Positions 23,402 to 34,354 of a stretch of 64,000 nucleotides of DNA are shown here, one piece after another. A model generated the notes under the pieces. It was not told the DNA's origin. It saw only the letters and a program-made list of their open reading frames with translations, and made no database searches. A program made the position numbers and the translations under genes. Numbering within the stretch: position 1 is the first letter of the stretch; the number at the start of each line of letters is the position of its first letter. The stretch is from Paramyrothecium sp. XJ0827 (taxonomy: Eukaryota; Ascomycota; Sordariomycetes; Hypocreales; Stachybotryaceae). The stretch covers positions 3,906,001 through 3,970,000 of the forward strand of contig JAJFPB010000006.1 of the NCBI GenBank assembly GCA_020881915.1, read 5' to 3'.

Positions 23402-24691
23402 GGCATATCTCGGACTTGGTACACGTTGGGGTGTGGCGACAGAGGGTGAACTGCTTACGACACAAAAACAGCTCTTCTTGGTGCACCCGAAACTGCTGGA
23501 ATTTACTTGTTGGGTGGACGAAGGTCAGGACTATATAGCATGGGCTAGGCAAAAAAGCACTTACATTAATTCCGAGGTTTCTCGGATATGGAACTTAGCA
23601 AGGGAGTCAGAAGGCAAGCGGTGACATACGAAGGATTCGGTGATTCTTTATCGTGCCCATTGAATTCTCATAACTCAATTATACCAGCTGGAAGCAGTTA
23701 TTCGAGGGTAAAACACTGAATTTGCTCAGAAAACTTTTCCCATTAACCCCCCACACGGGTCTCCCTCATGTCGTTTCGCCCTGGTAGCATCCTCAAACTT
23801 AAATCACAGCGTAGTTCAGGACAGAAAGCGGACCGTTGATAGGCGCTAGCTTATGTCTCGCATATCATATTAGGTTGAGGGTGAGAAAGGCATTCACTCT
23901 TGACACCCATTCAATTCTAGGGAGTTGGCTGTATGCCGGCTTCAGATGCTTGGGCCCTTGCAGAATGCACTCCAAATTGAAAAATTAACCAAAAATACAT
24001 AACCTCTATATAGAACTCTTGCACTGAATCACCGAGAGGTTGGAAGCTTAGTTGCGCGTCGCGGTTAAGAGCGACATGAATTTAATCCCACATGAAGACA
24101 TACCCAGCAGCACACCCACCGTATTTTAAAAGAAATAAAAAGTAATATGACCGTTTTAATCACTTAAAAGTCTCACTGTTATACTTTTTAGTGCACAAAA
24201 TAGTAATATTGGTGTTTTATCCCTAACAAGACAACAGGAGTAGGCTCGTAGGTAGTTTGCTACTTCCACGGTCCTGTTTGCCGCCCAAGTCAAATGACTC
24301 GAGTACGCAGCGGACTGCGCGATTTCTTCGCATAACACTCGTTTGTCAGTGACTCGACCCATGTGCAGAAGCTCGAGTGAGCTCGCCTGATCTGACGTAA
24401 ACTTTGCTGAAGAAATGTCATGTGCGGTCCACAAGACAATGGCGCGAGCCAGGGTATGCGCTTTGCAATCGACACGTTTGGTGTTAATACCCGCTACCAG
24501 ACAGAGTAAACTCGGTTTTCATGTTCCGAAGTGCGTGGCTTCGATCAGTCAAGTTTCAAATAGATCTTGCGTGCTTGTCTCGACTGCGGTCGGTGTACTG
24601 GCATCATGCTGTGTGTTCTTCTCTCTGAAGTGGCTGAAGCTGTTCATTATAGCCTCGGCTTGTGAACTATAAGATCCATTAGCCGTACTGT
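23402..24691. other. Intergenic region with AT-rich patch
   Basis: No gene is supported. An AT-rich segment at about 24120-24200 lies in it. A 92-codon minus-strand ORF at 24156-24434 has no domain and follows the stop of the interrupted regulator gene. Confidence 0.5.
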
Positions 24692-24771
24692 TCAAACTTC
24701 AAGATGTGGTTTTACCAACAAAGCCACTTCGTTGGTCATAAAGCTAGCCATCAAAGCTCCCAAATAGCCAT

Positions 24772-24779
24772 TAGACAAT
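24772..24779. repeat. Target site duplication, left copy
   Basis: TAGACAAT directly precedes the left end of the hAT element and is repeated exactly after its right end at 27678-27685. Eight bases is the standard duplication length for hAT transposons. Confidence 0.93.
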
Positions 24780-24799
24780 CAGGGTAGGGAATCAATCCA
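24780..24799 (+). repeat. hAT left terminal inverted repeat
   Basis: The 20 bases CAGGGTAGGGAATCAATCCA match the reverse complement of 27658-27677 without mismatch. The CAGGG start is typical of hAT ends. Confidence 0.95.
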
Positions 24800-25117
24800 C
24801 GACTTCCACGGTATTGATCAATATGTTGACTTCAATCCACGTCCACGTCAATCCACGAGACCTGTTGTTATGTAATCCATCCATCCACTGATGGGGGCTC
24901 GTGGATTGAGATGTGGATTGACGTGGACGCTAGTCAGGGGTGGAATGTCTTGATATATTTCGTTAATATTTACTACGTATTTCAACCCAAACACTAACAC
25001 ATCTAATCAGGCAATACCTCCGGCGCGTTTCGACACGTCGTGACGCGCTATAATGCCCGAACGCGAAGGTTCCTCCATTTACTCGATTCGTACGGTTGGT
25101 GAACCTTGAATTTCGAG

Positions 25118-27469
25118 ATGGCGGACTTACCTCTTGACCCTAAACTACCGACCAACAACGAGCGGCATGCCGAGGTCCTCAGCCTGCTCTGGATCCGGAC
25201 CCCGAAGTCCTCCAACCTTCTACTTGGGCACCGACAAGTGATGAGGAGCGGAGGATCTTCCGCGTCTGGAAGGAATTCACGCTGGCCGAGCGCAACAAAG
25301 ATACTCTGTCATGGGTATGGAATTACGGGGTTGAGATTCAATCCAAAACATCCCGACGATGGATCTGTATGCCATGTGTGCGCCAGAATACCCCCACACC
25401 GCAGTCATACGAATCCAAAGGTACCCAAAACGCTGAACTCCACCTCTGGAAAGCTCACGGCTACTGGGATCCATCAGGACGACGATCAACACCGTCACAG
25501 AAGAAAGGAGGCAAGAGGGTGCTTGCTTCTATTTCGGACTTCATGGGCCTCAAACGTTCCGATCCAAAGGATCAAGCACTGGCCAATAGCTTGATCAAAC
25601 GCTTCGATCGAGGAGAGTTTCAGAAGCTCATTGTCAACTGGATAGTCGAAAGCCAGCAATCGTTTAAGCAGGCTGAACACCCTCGATTGCAACAGATTTT
25701 CGAATACCTCAATCCAGCGATCAAGGTTACGAGCGCGCACATTACGGCGAAGACCGTGCACAGACTGGCGGTTCAACAATTCGACCGGTATCATAGCACG
25801 GTGCAAGAGGTCTTGAACAGGTCGCCGGGTCAGATCCACATTGCCTTTGACGGCGCAAGGACCAGGAATCGTCACGCGCTATATGGCGTGACGGCCGTCT
25901 TCAGAGACAACGAGAATCAGCTCCAAAAAGTCGTGCTCGGTATTCCAGAGCTAGTAGAACGGCATACCGGAGAGAACATTGCGGCCGAGATCCTTGAGAT
26001 CATCAGGTCGTTTGGCATCGAGGACAAGGTCGGTTACTTCACTCTCGATAATGCAGCAAACAATGAAACTGCCATGGCAGAGATAGCAGAAGAGCTGAAA
26101 TTCGATCCGGTGCGACGACGTGTTCGATGCATAGGACACATCCTTAATCTTGTTGTTAAATCCCTTCTCTTTGGAAAGGATGTTGATGCGTTTGAGACAT
26201 CTCTCGTCAAGGGGGAGCCTTTGGCGAGAGCAACCCATGACGAGTGGATGCGGAAAGGCCCTGTCGGAAAAGCACATAACTTTGTCGTTTGGGTCCATCG
26301 CTCCGATTTGCTGACTCAGTTACTTCGTCAACTGCAGCAAGACTCATTTGCAGCGTCTGATGATCCTCAAGTTGGAAAGCAACAGCCAGTTGACGTTGTC
26401 CTTGATAACGATACTAGATGGTTATCCCAGTACTATATGATAAAACGAATGCTTCGCCTGCAGCCCTTCTACGAAGAATTCATCGCCAAAGCCAAGAGAC
26501 TACTCCGAGATGCTCGAAAAGGTGAGACAGGACGGAAGTTTCCCCCTGCCTCGAGGAGTCCAGCTTCCTCAACGAGAACGATTGGGCGGTGCTGAGGACG
26601 TTTGATGAGATCCTCTCCGACTTTCACGTGGTTGTACAAGTGCTTCAGGGAGACGGACAGTCGCGATATCGATCGTCTGGAGTTAGGGAAACCTTTGGCT
26701 CTATGACCGATGTCCTGGAGGCCTTCGAATTCCTACTTGGGAAGCTTGAGGACGCAAAATCGCATGTCGAGAGGCATCCCGAGCCGGAGCAATTTGTTTT
26801 CAATATCAACCTTGGCTGGAAGAAGCTCGATAAATACTACAATACTTTGAGGGATTCACCAGTATACTACGCCGCGGCTGCCTTACACCCTAGCCTACGA
26901 TGGGACTACTTCGACGAGGTTTGGGGTCAACAGCACCCGGGCTGGATCGATGAAGCGAAGGATATCGTGCAACATCTTTGGGAGACAGAATACAGAGACC
27001 TACAAATCACTGTCACGTCTCCCGAAGGCCCGGTTGTAAAGAGGCGAAAGACGACGTTGTCATCCTTTGATCGGTATCGTAACAGATACCGTCAAAGTCA
27101 GCCCTTCGCTGGTCAAGCGGATGAATACGTCCGGTGGCAAGCCAATGTGTCTGGAAGCGACAGGGACGTCGTCGACCCCGTTGAATATTGGATACTCAAG
27201 AGGTTTGAGTACCCGAGGCTATCTCGAATGGCTCTCGACGTCATGACAGTGCCGGCGATGAGCTCAGAGTGCGAGAGACTGTTCTCCGCCACTGGGTTGA
27301 TGGTCACGCCCTCCGAAACCGCTTAGACGCTGGGACCATTGGACTAATCCAAACGCTGCGATCTTGGTTACGCGCAGGGATAATCGAAGATGCTGATAGC
27401 ATACTGCTTGACGATACAGCGTTAGAGGAGGCTGTTGGACGGGCTTGTTTGGAGAAGCACCAGGAATAA
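25118..27469 (+). pseudogene. hAT transposase, frame-broken
   Basis: The order of parts is that of a fungal hAT transposase. A BED-type zinc finger (SWVWNYGVEIQSKTSRRWIC, then CMPC and HLWKAHG) comes first. An RNase-H-like catalytic core follows, with HIAFDGARTRNRHALYGVTA, GYFTLDNAANNETAM and RCIGHILNLVVKSLLFG. The hATC dimerisation region (DPVEYWILKRFEYPRLSRMA, then VPAMSSECERLFSATG) closes it. Frame breaks lie at about 25170-25192 (possibly an intron), 26521-26545 and 27308-27313. The last is clean: MVTP is followed in another frame by LRNRLDAGTIGL up to a TAA at 27467. Such a copy probably makes no active enzyme, though it could be moved by an intact relative. Confidence 0.88.
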
Positions 27470-27657
27470 GGCAATAGAAGTTTCGGCGATTGGTTCATGA
27501 ATTACCCGATTAGGAAATCCGAGTGAATGTGACAAGGGTGTTCCACGAGTTCAATATTATGGACATCAATCCACAGATAGCCTCGTGGACATCAATCCAT
27601 GAGCACTCTGCTGAGTAAGCCGTCAATTCAATCCACGAAGCCGGATATTGACGTGGA

Positions 27658-27677
27658 TGGATTGATTCCCTACCCTG
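27658..27677 (-). repeat. hAT right terminal inverted repeat
   Basis: This is the inverted copy of the left end. The last 8 bases before the element's end also create the artificial stop codon of the interrupted regulator gene at 27670-27672. Confidence 0.95.
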
Positions 27678-27685
27678 TAGACAAT
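27678..27685. repeat. Target site duplication, right copy
   Basis: TAGACAAT, identical to 24772-24779. Read on the minus strand it is coding sequence of the regulator gene. Confidence 0.93.
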
Positions 27686-28743
27686 GCTACAGCCGCGGGC
27701 CCGCCTCTCAGCGTGACCATCTGCTGGGCTGCTTGGATGTGTTGCTTGCCGACTCGAAGATTGCCGGTAGCGACCTGGGAGTGTGCTGTCAGTTCGAGTA
27801 CCCCAGGAGAAACGAAGTCGCGGTGGAAGCGCGTGTCAAAAGAAGACAGTACCTCATCTGCGGCGAGTACGACCGCCTTACCAATGGTTGAGTCTTGGTA
27901 GGAGATGCCGTTTCCTAAGATGTCATGATGTAGAGATTTGATGCAGGCCATCCTGTATCTGAGTGCATCCTCCAGGTATGGCCCTCCCTTATACAGCGCG
28001 TACAGATCACGGCATGCCGACACCAGTACGCCGTCTAACAGTCCCGCGTCGACTAGTATCAGCGGAACCCAGTGCGTCCTTGCGAACTGCAGATATTCCT
28101 GCGCAGTCGGGAAATCAAATCTGCCAGGATAGTACACCATAGGTATGATTAGGGTTATATCTACATTCGTTCAGCCACTTTCATCGCAGCAACATTCGGA
28201 GGGGTAGGTTTCCAAGCACCACGAAGCGGCAAAATGCTTTGGGGGTTTCCCGAACTAGTGAGCCTTGAAACTCGGGGACGACAACTCACAGTGAAATACC
28301 AAGTAGTGCTCGAAGATCGACAGTGGTCTGGCGGCAGAGGAAAAGGGATCGATGGGGGCAGCCGAGAGCATCGTCTGCGGACTGGGGGCCTGGACCAGCA
28401 TCTCTGCTTCTTGGACGACTGAATCAACCGATTGGACCCTCCTGGGGCGGGCCGCGCACCGGTTGGCAACAGGGCTTGGATTTGCAAGTTGAGATTGAGA
28501 TGCCTGGTGCCTGGCCAAGCGCTCTCGTCTCAGTTTGGCGTGAGATTCCTTGGCCGCGTACGCCCTCGCCTGTCTTCGAGAAGCCTCCGAGTTTGTACCA
28601 CCTGCGGTATCCGCAAAGACAAATTGGATTGGAGATCCGCCGGTGGGTGGCACGGGTGAGTTGCAGTGGTTGCTCGCTGCCATGGTGGCCGCAGGCTTCG
28701 CATCGGTGCCCCGTCGCCTAATGCTCGGCGTCTTCCTCGTCAT

Positions 28744-29077
28744 TTGCTTGCAGGACCAGGGTAGGCAATCGACCTTTTCTGTTTTGTACTATGCGAATGA
28801 AGAGACACCTGACTGGCTTTGCTTGAGGAACATGAACCGTCCACCGCTGACCGGGAAGCTCGATTCAAGACCCACTGAGGATTGGTGCGACGGCTGTGTT
28901 CGAGCCAGTCATACGAAGCACAATTGCCAAGCTTTGCAACTGCTAAACAAGGCATAGCGTCGGGAACGTTACGTATCTGTGGCTGTGTTAAAGGCACAGT
29001 CGGGTATTGAACTGGGATCTTGGCCAATAATTATCTTTAGATTCTTTAGATCTGCCGGTTACGCACCCCTAGCCCGC
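28744..29077. other. Promoter-side region of the interrupted regulator
   Basis: No gene is supported; ORFs here are shadows without domains. It separates the regulator start from the MITE-like element. Confidence 0.45.
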
Positions 29078-29319
29078 CAAGCGGTTGGCAAAAAATCCGG
29101 ACCGCAAAACCACGAGTAGACTAATAAATATATAATAAGTAGTAGCGTTTATTATAAATAAATATGAATAAATTGTCTAAATATAAATCCTAAAGAACAT
29201 TAAAAAGAAATTAACTTAATTTTAGAATGTTATTTTATTTTATTTAGTTTTCCTTTGAATTTCCTAATATTATTCACGATAGATCGTTTTGCAGTCCGGG
29301 TATTTTTGCCCACCACTTG
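29078..29319. mobile_element. MITE-like element, 242 bp
   Basis: Imperfect inverted ends of about 33 bases (29078-29110 and 29286-29319, beginning CAAGCGGTTGGCAAAAAA and CAAGTGGTGGGCAAAAAT) enclose a very AT-rich core without coding capacity. Several of the end mismatches are C/T transitions. Both sides are flanked by CCCGC (29073-29077 and 29320-29324), a possible 5-base target duplication. A similar end occurs at 50911, pointing to a small family. Confidence 0.65.
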
Positions 29320-29781
29320 CCCGCGTCTGTCTTGAGCTTTTCGCTACGAGATCAGGGTATCAAAATACTTCCACCTGACTAGGACAATTACCGAGGCGTT
29401 TGAGGCTAGTAAATGAGGATGCTGTTGACGCAGCCCAAGAGATTTCCTTCCTGGAGTGCCTCCCATGATATCAAACACCCTGGCAGCTAAACCCAAGACG
29501 GAAGTCGCATTTCTTGGCATCATGTTTTCAACTCTGCCATACAACCCCAGGGCTTAGATTCTAATGTGTATATATAAACCTATATTCTTTTCACTTCCGT
29601 GAAGAAAGACAACTCCAATATCATTACCATCGTCTTCACCTTGAAGCCAAGTATTCGCTTTGCATCGCCAAATCCTACTGTCCCTACCTCGGCCTTCCCA
29701 ATCTCCTCGCTGGCTGCTCGGCAAGATCGCACTGAAGACGGCCCGGTGTCCCATTACAGGCGAAGCCAAAAACGAGCAAAA
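29320..29781. other. Intergenic region before RTA1 gene
   Basis: Nothing is recognised apart from the leader of the next gene. The open frame upstream of 29782 lacks an ATG and is not counted as coding. Confidence 0.45.
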
Positions 29782-30830
29782 ATGTCTGGTGGTTTGCCCC
29801 CATACATTGTCGTCTACGGACCGAATGCCAACTGCACTCTCGAGCTTTGTCCCATTCAATCCAGCGTTTACGGATATCGCCCGGGCCTTGCGGCCAACGT
29901 GGCGTTTGCCGTACTCTTTGCTATTGCGGCTATCATACATACCTACCTCGGCATCCGGTGGCGAAATTGGTTCTTCACGGTCTGTACGGTGACTGGGTGT
30001 ACCACAGTTGTGGCCGGGTACATTGGTCGGATTCTCATGTACCAAAACCCGTGGAATTTCATCGCCTTTATGGTTCAAATTGGTAAGCCTGCCGTATCTA
30101 CAATTCTCGGTTCTTGGCCATGGATTGACCAGACGTCTACAGTTGGAGTTGGCATCGGCCCGGTGTTTTATTGCGCCGCCATCTACGTGACTCTTTCTCA
30201 GGCGATAAGCTTCCTAGCACCTGAACTCTCACGCTTTCCACCAAGATTCTACTATTGGGCCTTCCTCTTTTGCGACGGGATATCTCTAATGTTTCAGGCC
30301 ATAGGTTCCATAATGGCTGCACGGACGTCAGGAAGAACCGATATTGGAGTCAATTTGGCGTTGGCGGGACACTCATTCCAGGTTCTTACCATCCTCGTCT
30401 TCTGTGGCCTGTTTTGTGACTTTCTGTTCCGCTTCTCTCGACACCGCAAGTCACGCGCCTCAGCACTAAGCCAGCGCGTTGCAGCATTTTTTGGTTTCCT
30501 CAGTTTGGGTCTTCTGCTCATCACCGTTCGATCCGTGTTTAGGGTTTACGAGCTGCATGAGGGCTTCCGTGGTGATTCACTGAAGAACGAGGACTTGTTT
30601 GTTGGAATGGAAGGAGTGTAAGTCCATCACACCACCAGTACATCGGTCGAGGCTGCGTAAGCGTGAGCATGAGAAAGCAAGGAGCTAACGCAGACGGCAG
30701 GCTAATCGTGTTGTCTGTTTACTGTCTGATGGTTGGCCACCCTGGGCTCGTGTTCAAAGCGGAGCAAGCCAGGATCTCATATACCGAAGGAGACAGTCAT
30801 CAGCAAATTCTTTCTGTAGAGATGCATTGA
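29782..30830 (+). CDS. RTA1-family seven-helix membrane protein
   Basis: Exons 29782-30082, 30143-30617 and 30701-30830 encode 301 residues. Intron 1 is 60 bases and keeps frame, so it could be missed. The last intron is supported by GTAAGT, the branch site AGCTAACG and a C-terminus that then ends LIVLSVYCLMVGHPGLVF, the usual final RTA1 helix. Earlier motifs also fit: GYIGRILMYQNPWNF, VFYCAAIYVTLSQAISF and VRSVFRVYELHEG. About seven hydrophobic segments are visible. Characterised family members are linked to lipid-related resistance and export (yeast Rta1 and Rsb1), so a plasma-membrane lipid or stress role is likely; the substrate is unknown. A second member lies at 62364-63338. Confidence 0.88.
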
Positions 30831-31640
30831 AGTATGAGTATCAGTGTGCTATGAGAGACTGAGTGACGATTTGAGCGCATCGTTCAACTCCTTCGGGAAT
30901 AGCTACAAAACACATCTGATATATGATTATACCTGACAATTGAGGATCACGGTGAGAGGAGGAAGTAGAATGCGCAGTAAAGAACAGCCTTAGGCCCAAG
31001 TGGGTAGTTTGTTACCGAAGATTTGTATTATAGTATTGTTGTGCGCTTGGTGGAGTCGCAAGTCCCGGCTCAGGTCTGACAGACTTACAGCCTTGCATAG
31101 CAGACATATATGCTATGATCAGATCCTTTTCCATATCAACCATACAACTCTGCGAACTGCCTTTGTGATTGCATTTCCAGTGTCACAAGAGTAGCAATTC
31201 ATGGGAGCGATGATGACATAGATGGACTATCTTTCTGGCTGGTGGAATCGAGACCGTGGGCGTGAAGTGGTCTTGTTAGCGATGGGTTTAATTTCTGCCT
31301 GTGAGGTTTCTATTGGAGACGAGAGCGTTCAAGCTTCTTCGCAGAGTAAACTTCATCAAGAATTAAAATAAGACGACTGTTATTAGGTGTTTCAATATCG
31401 TGCATGGCAAAATGTCATGACATCATCAGCAGCTCGGAAGTCGGAAAACGAATGTTGTCCGGATAGTCCTCGATTGAGTTTGACCTTTACTCGGTGGCGC
31501 AGATTGGCCGACAAATCCGAGATGGAGATCTTCAGCATGACCTAATTCCAAAAATACATTTAAAATGTCCAGGTGGAGGTTTTTGACATATTGCTTTGGA
31601 AGCGAAGCAAGCCGCAGTTATTGCTCAGTATCTTTTCACA
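30831..31640. other. Intergenic region
   Basis: No gene or repeat is supported in these 0.8 kb. Confidence 0.5.
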
Positions 31641-32405
31641 ATGTCATCTTATGCATTATTGGGTGCTACTGGAAATGCAGGTCAAGCCCTGCTCAATCTC
31701 CTCCTTCAGGCGCCCGACGGCAAAATCCGTGCCTTTTGCCGCTCCAAAGAAAAGTTGGTCAAGTTGTCGCCAGGTCTTACCGAGAACGAGCGAGTCCAGA
31801 TCTTCGAAGGCAGTCTGGAGGATACAGAGCTCCTGGCCACTTGTCTCCGCGGCACTTGTGCAGTCTTCGTTGCGACTGGGCAAACAAACAACCAGCCAGG
31901 CTGTTCTGTTGCCATGGACACAGCACGAAATATCGTCTCAGCGCTAGAGCAGGTCAAGACAAGCAACAAGCGCCTGCCGAAGCTTGTTGTCCTTTCTTCG
32001 GCGTCCTTGGATCACCGTCTCATGTCTCATGTTCCCACAGTCTTTCTCAAAGCACTCTATTGTGCCTTTTCTAACATTTACAACGATTTACGAGAGGCTG
32101 AGAACTTTCTACGCTCAAAGGAAGCTCTGGTTTCTTCAACCTTTGTGCGGCCTGGTGCGTTATCCCACGATGGACAAAAGGGTCACTACATTAGTCTTGA
32201 CTCTGCCAAGTCACCTATTTCATTCTTGGACTTGGCAGCTGGCATGATCGAGATTGCAAATGACGGCAGCGACCGATATGACATGAAGGGTGTTGCTGTA
32301 AACTCTGTGGCGAAGGACGTTGCGTTTCCATTGGAGGCACCGCTGCTCATCTTGAAGGGGCTTATTTTCCATTTCTTTCCCTGGACATATCGATACTTGG
32401 CCTAA
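31641..32405 (+). CDS. NAD(P)-binding atypical SDR (NmrA-like)
   Basis: One exon encodes 254 residues. The start is the first ATG in frame. The N-terminal Rossmann nucleotide motif is plain: YALLGATGNAGQALLNLLL (GxxGxxG). It is followed by IRAFCRSKEKL, FEGSLEDTELL, VVLSSASLDH and FVRPGALSHDGQKGHY, the pattern of atypical short-chain dehydrogenases of the NmrA/HSCARG kind that sense or use NAD(P)H. The classical YxxxK catalytic pair is not evident, so it may bind cofactor without being a standard dehydrogenase. No targeting signal was seen. Confidence 0.82.
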   Translation: MSSYALLGATGNAGQALLNLLLQAPDGKIRAFCRSKEKLVKLSPGLTENERVQIFEGSLEDTELLATCLRGTCAVFVATGQTNNQPGCSVAMDTARNIVSALEQVKTSNKRLPKLVVLSSASLDHRLMSHVPTVFLKALYCAFSNIYNDLREAENFLRSKEALVSSTFVRPGALSHDGQKGHYISLDSAKSPISFLDLAAGMIEIANDGSDRYDMKGVAVNSVAKDVAFPLEAPLLILKGLIFHFFPWTYRYLA

Positions 32406-33343
32406 CGACTGTGAATAAGGCCCGGGTACGGACTCATGTGGCGAGTTTGACGCCGAACATCCTTTCCCGAATGGTGTTCCTGCTAGAAGACGCCGTTCTT
32501 AATACGAGCTATCTTCTAGAACAGCAGTAGCTTCCTAAATCTAAAAGCTTGGCTATATGATTCAAGTCGTATCAAACTGTGGCTGGGTGAATGGTGAAGA
32601 ATCTATGATACTTGCGTTGCCCGGCTCTTGGACAAACAAGAGTCTCAAAATGAATTGAATTGGCACCATTGAGCCCCGTGAAAAGAACTGTCTGGAGAGA
32701 ATAATACTCAGCAGGAAGAAACGGTTAGACAACGACGTTGAAGACATGTAGCTAGCCTACCCACTCGCTACTGAAGCTACCAATTGATATGTGAGCATGT
32801 TTTCTTGAGACCGAATAATGACTCCTGAGGCTTGCCCCGATGAGATGGATCAAACATCAAGTATTGTGCGGCTTACAAGTACTCACATAGCGGTAACCGG
32901 TGATCCACCAATATCTTCCATGGCCTATCACGCTGTCAAGACAGCGCATTTCATCTTCCAATGCAGCTTTTATCTTCCAGCACGCCAGCTAAAATAGCGG
33001 GGAGCAACAAATGCAGGGCACGATTTTCCGCTTTTTTTGCTTCTTGTTGAGGTAGAATGAAGATGTACGCCACATCCATCGATCAAAATAAGTTACATGG
33101 TGATCCTATTGAAACAGAAATTGATAACTAAATCTTTCGGTGATGTTCATATCCTTTCAGTGCATGCAAGGGACTTGGGAAGTTTGCACGGTTTAGCAAC
33201 ACCAGTCCCCCCCCAAAACAAAATAGCCAAGGGCGCACACAGAGTTTAGAGAAGCAACCTAGCCCGACTAGAGTTAGTTTTAGGCGCTATGTAAGCGCGA
33301 AGCAAAAAATAAGGACTGTCGCCTCAAATGATGGCAAAAGGTT
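32406..33343. other. Intergenic region upstream of tRNA (3' side)
   Basis: No gene is supported in 0.9 kb. A short C run (about 33207-33214) and AT-rich words are present. Confidence 0.5.
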
Positions 33344-33446
33344 TGACGAGAGAGGGATTCGAACCCTCGCCTATTACTAGACTGCGAATATCGACGTTGA
33401 AACGTTGACCTGAACACAGCGCCTTAGACCGCTCGGCCATCTCGCC
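33344..33446 (-). tRNA. tRNA-Leu (anticodon CAG) with 21-base intron
   Basis: Read on the minus strand, the acceptor arms GGCGAGA and TCTCGTC pair (one G-U), with discriminator A. The D region is TGGCCGAGCGGTCTAAGGCGC, with the conserved box A; GGTTCGAATCC gives box B and the T loop. The anticodon stem CTGTG pairs with CGCAG around a loop with TT-CAG-G, so the anticodon is CAG (33410-33412), reading CUG as leucine. A 21-base intron (33388-33408) follows the base after the anticodon, the canonical tRNA intron position. A long variable arm confirms the leucine class. CUG decoded as leucine is the standard code. Confidence 0.93.
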
Positions 33447-34354
33447 CCTGATTTGATGAATGTTCCGGTGTTTTTTGAGATTTTGAAGGCTGAAATTGAT
33501 GGTGCTGGGTCAATCTGCGGCATTGCGCGAAACGGTTCGTCGTGTGACGCTGTAGCCTGCTCCGTCGTACTGATGTGCTACATCTCCTGCGTTTTGTGCG
33601 ACACAGTCAATAACGACCTGCATATACGCGACATCTTAATTTGCGTCCTCGTCATTTATACCTATTTCCAGTCACTTTAGAAGTCTGCTCGGCTTTTCAC
33701 TCATCAATCTATGGTAAGGACCTGATACGAAGTTTAGGTCGTCCCTTGGGTGTTCCAGAAGTTAAGTCGCTACGTTGAGGCTCCACTCATGTTGACACGA
33801 TCGACTTTGCAATTTGTTGCACCCGCCAGCAACTTATCTCCGGTTGCAACATGAATCAGGGACTTCGCCCTTGATATACGGAACTGGGCATTAGCTCACA
33901 TGTAGATCACAGAAATCACCGTGAATGTTGGCACTGGGCTCCGATGGGGCGTGTCAGCGTGAACTCGATGCTTTGTCTGGCAATCTTCTCTAGTCTTTCC
34001 TCGAGCGGTCTGTTACTGACATAATTGTCCATTTCGAGGGTTTCTTGAGGCTTGGAAAACCACATCACCGCGAAGAGCGTGAAGAGTTTCGACTTATGTA
34101 AAGCTCTGGACGGCTGCGCTAATAACTTCGCATCGTCGCTTGTAGTACCTTTACACCCTTCAAGCAGAGTCCTTTCTGGGCGGCAGCGTGTTCTACTCTT
34201 CGGCCACAAACTGTTCGACAGTCCCTTTAGGTTTACAAACGGGGACAACAAATCATTCTCGTAAAGTGACATACAGCAATAAAACCGCTTCTCGCTAAAG
34301 TGGTTGAAGATGTCATCTAATCAGATTCTGGACGAACAAACAAGAGTCCTCGGA
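33447..34354. other. Intergenic region
   Basis: No firm gene. A minus-strand ORF of 118 codons at 33916-34272 has balanced composition but no domain I recognise; it could be a remnant or chance. Confidence 0.4.

Larger units (their letters stand above)
24780..27677 (+). mobile_element. hAT-family DNA transposon, 2898 bp
   Basis: The ends are perfect 20-base inverted repeats, CAGGGTAGGGAATCAATCCA, at 24780-24799 and (inverted) at 27658-27677, flanked by an exact 8-base target duplication. Inside both ends the word TCAATCCACG or close variants recur in both orientations (about 24791, 24834, 24851, 24900-24930 on the left; 27566, 27590, 27630 and 27650 on the right), which fits subterminal transposase-binding sites. 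The interior carries a hAT transposase reading frame with three frame breaks. The element lies in the final exon of the regulator gene, with its transposase on the opposite strand to that gene. Intact ends and an exact duplication suggest a fairly young insertion. Confidence 0.95.
24692..28743 (-). pseudogene. Fungal_trans_2-type transcription factor gene split by a hAT element
   Basis: Exon 1 (28743-28290) holds a basic, alanine-rich N-terminus (FVFADTAGG, ARAYAAKESHAKLRRERLAR) and DPFSSAARPLSIFEHYLVFH. A 129-base intron (28161-28289) joins to YITLIIPMVYYPGRF and then to a helical region with LVDAGLLDGVLVSACRDLYA and STIGKAVVLAADEVLSSFDT, as in fungal regulators of the Fungal_trans_2 (DUF3468) class. 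There is no Zn2Cys6 cluster, as is common in this group. At 27678 the coding sequence runs into the transposon and stops artificially at 27670. On the far side, after one copy of the 8-base target repeat, the same frame continues (NGYLGALMASFMTNEV) to a TGA at 24692. Without the insert the protein would be 338 residues. A downstream start at 28683 is also possible. Confidence 0.75.

Noticed and set aside
24156..24434. 92-codon minus-strand ORF left of the hAT element as a further exon of the regulator
   Set aside because: The restored regulator frame ends in a TGA at 24692 and no good splice leads on to this ORF.
33916..34272. 118-codon minus-strand ORF next to the HET gene
   Set aside because: It has protein-like composition but no recognisable family; kept only as a note in the intergenic entry.
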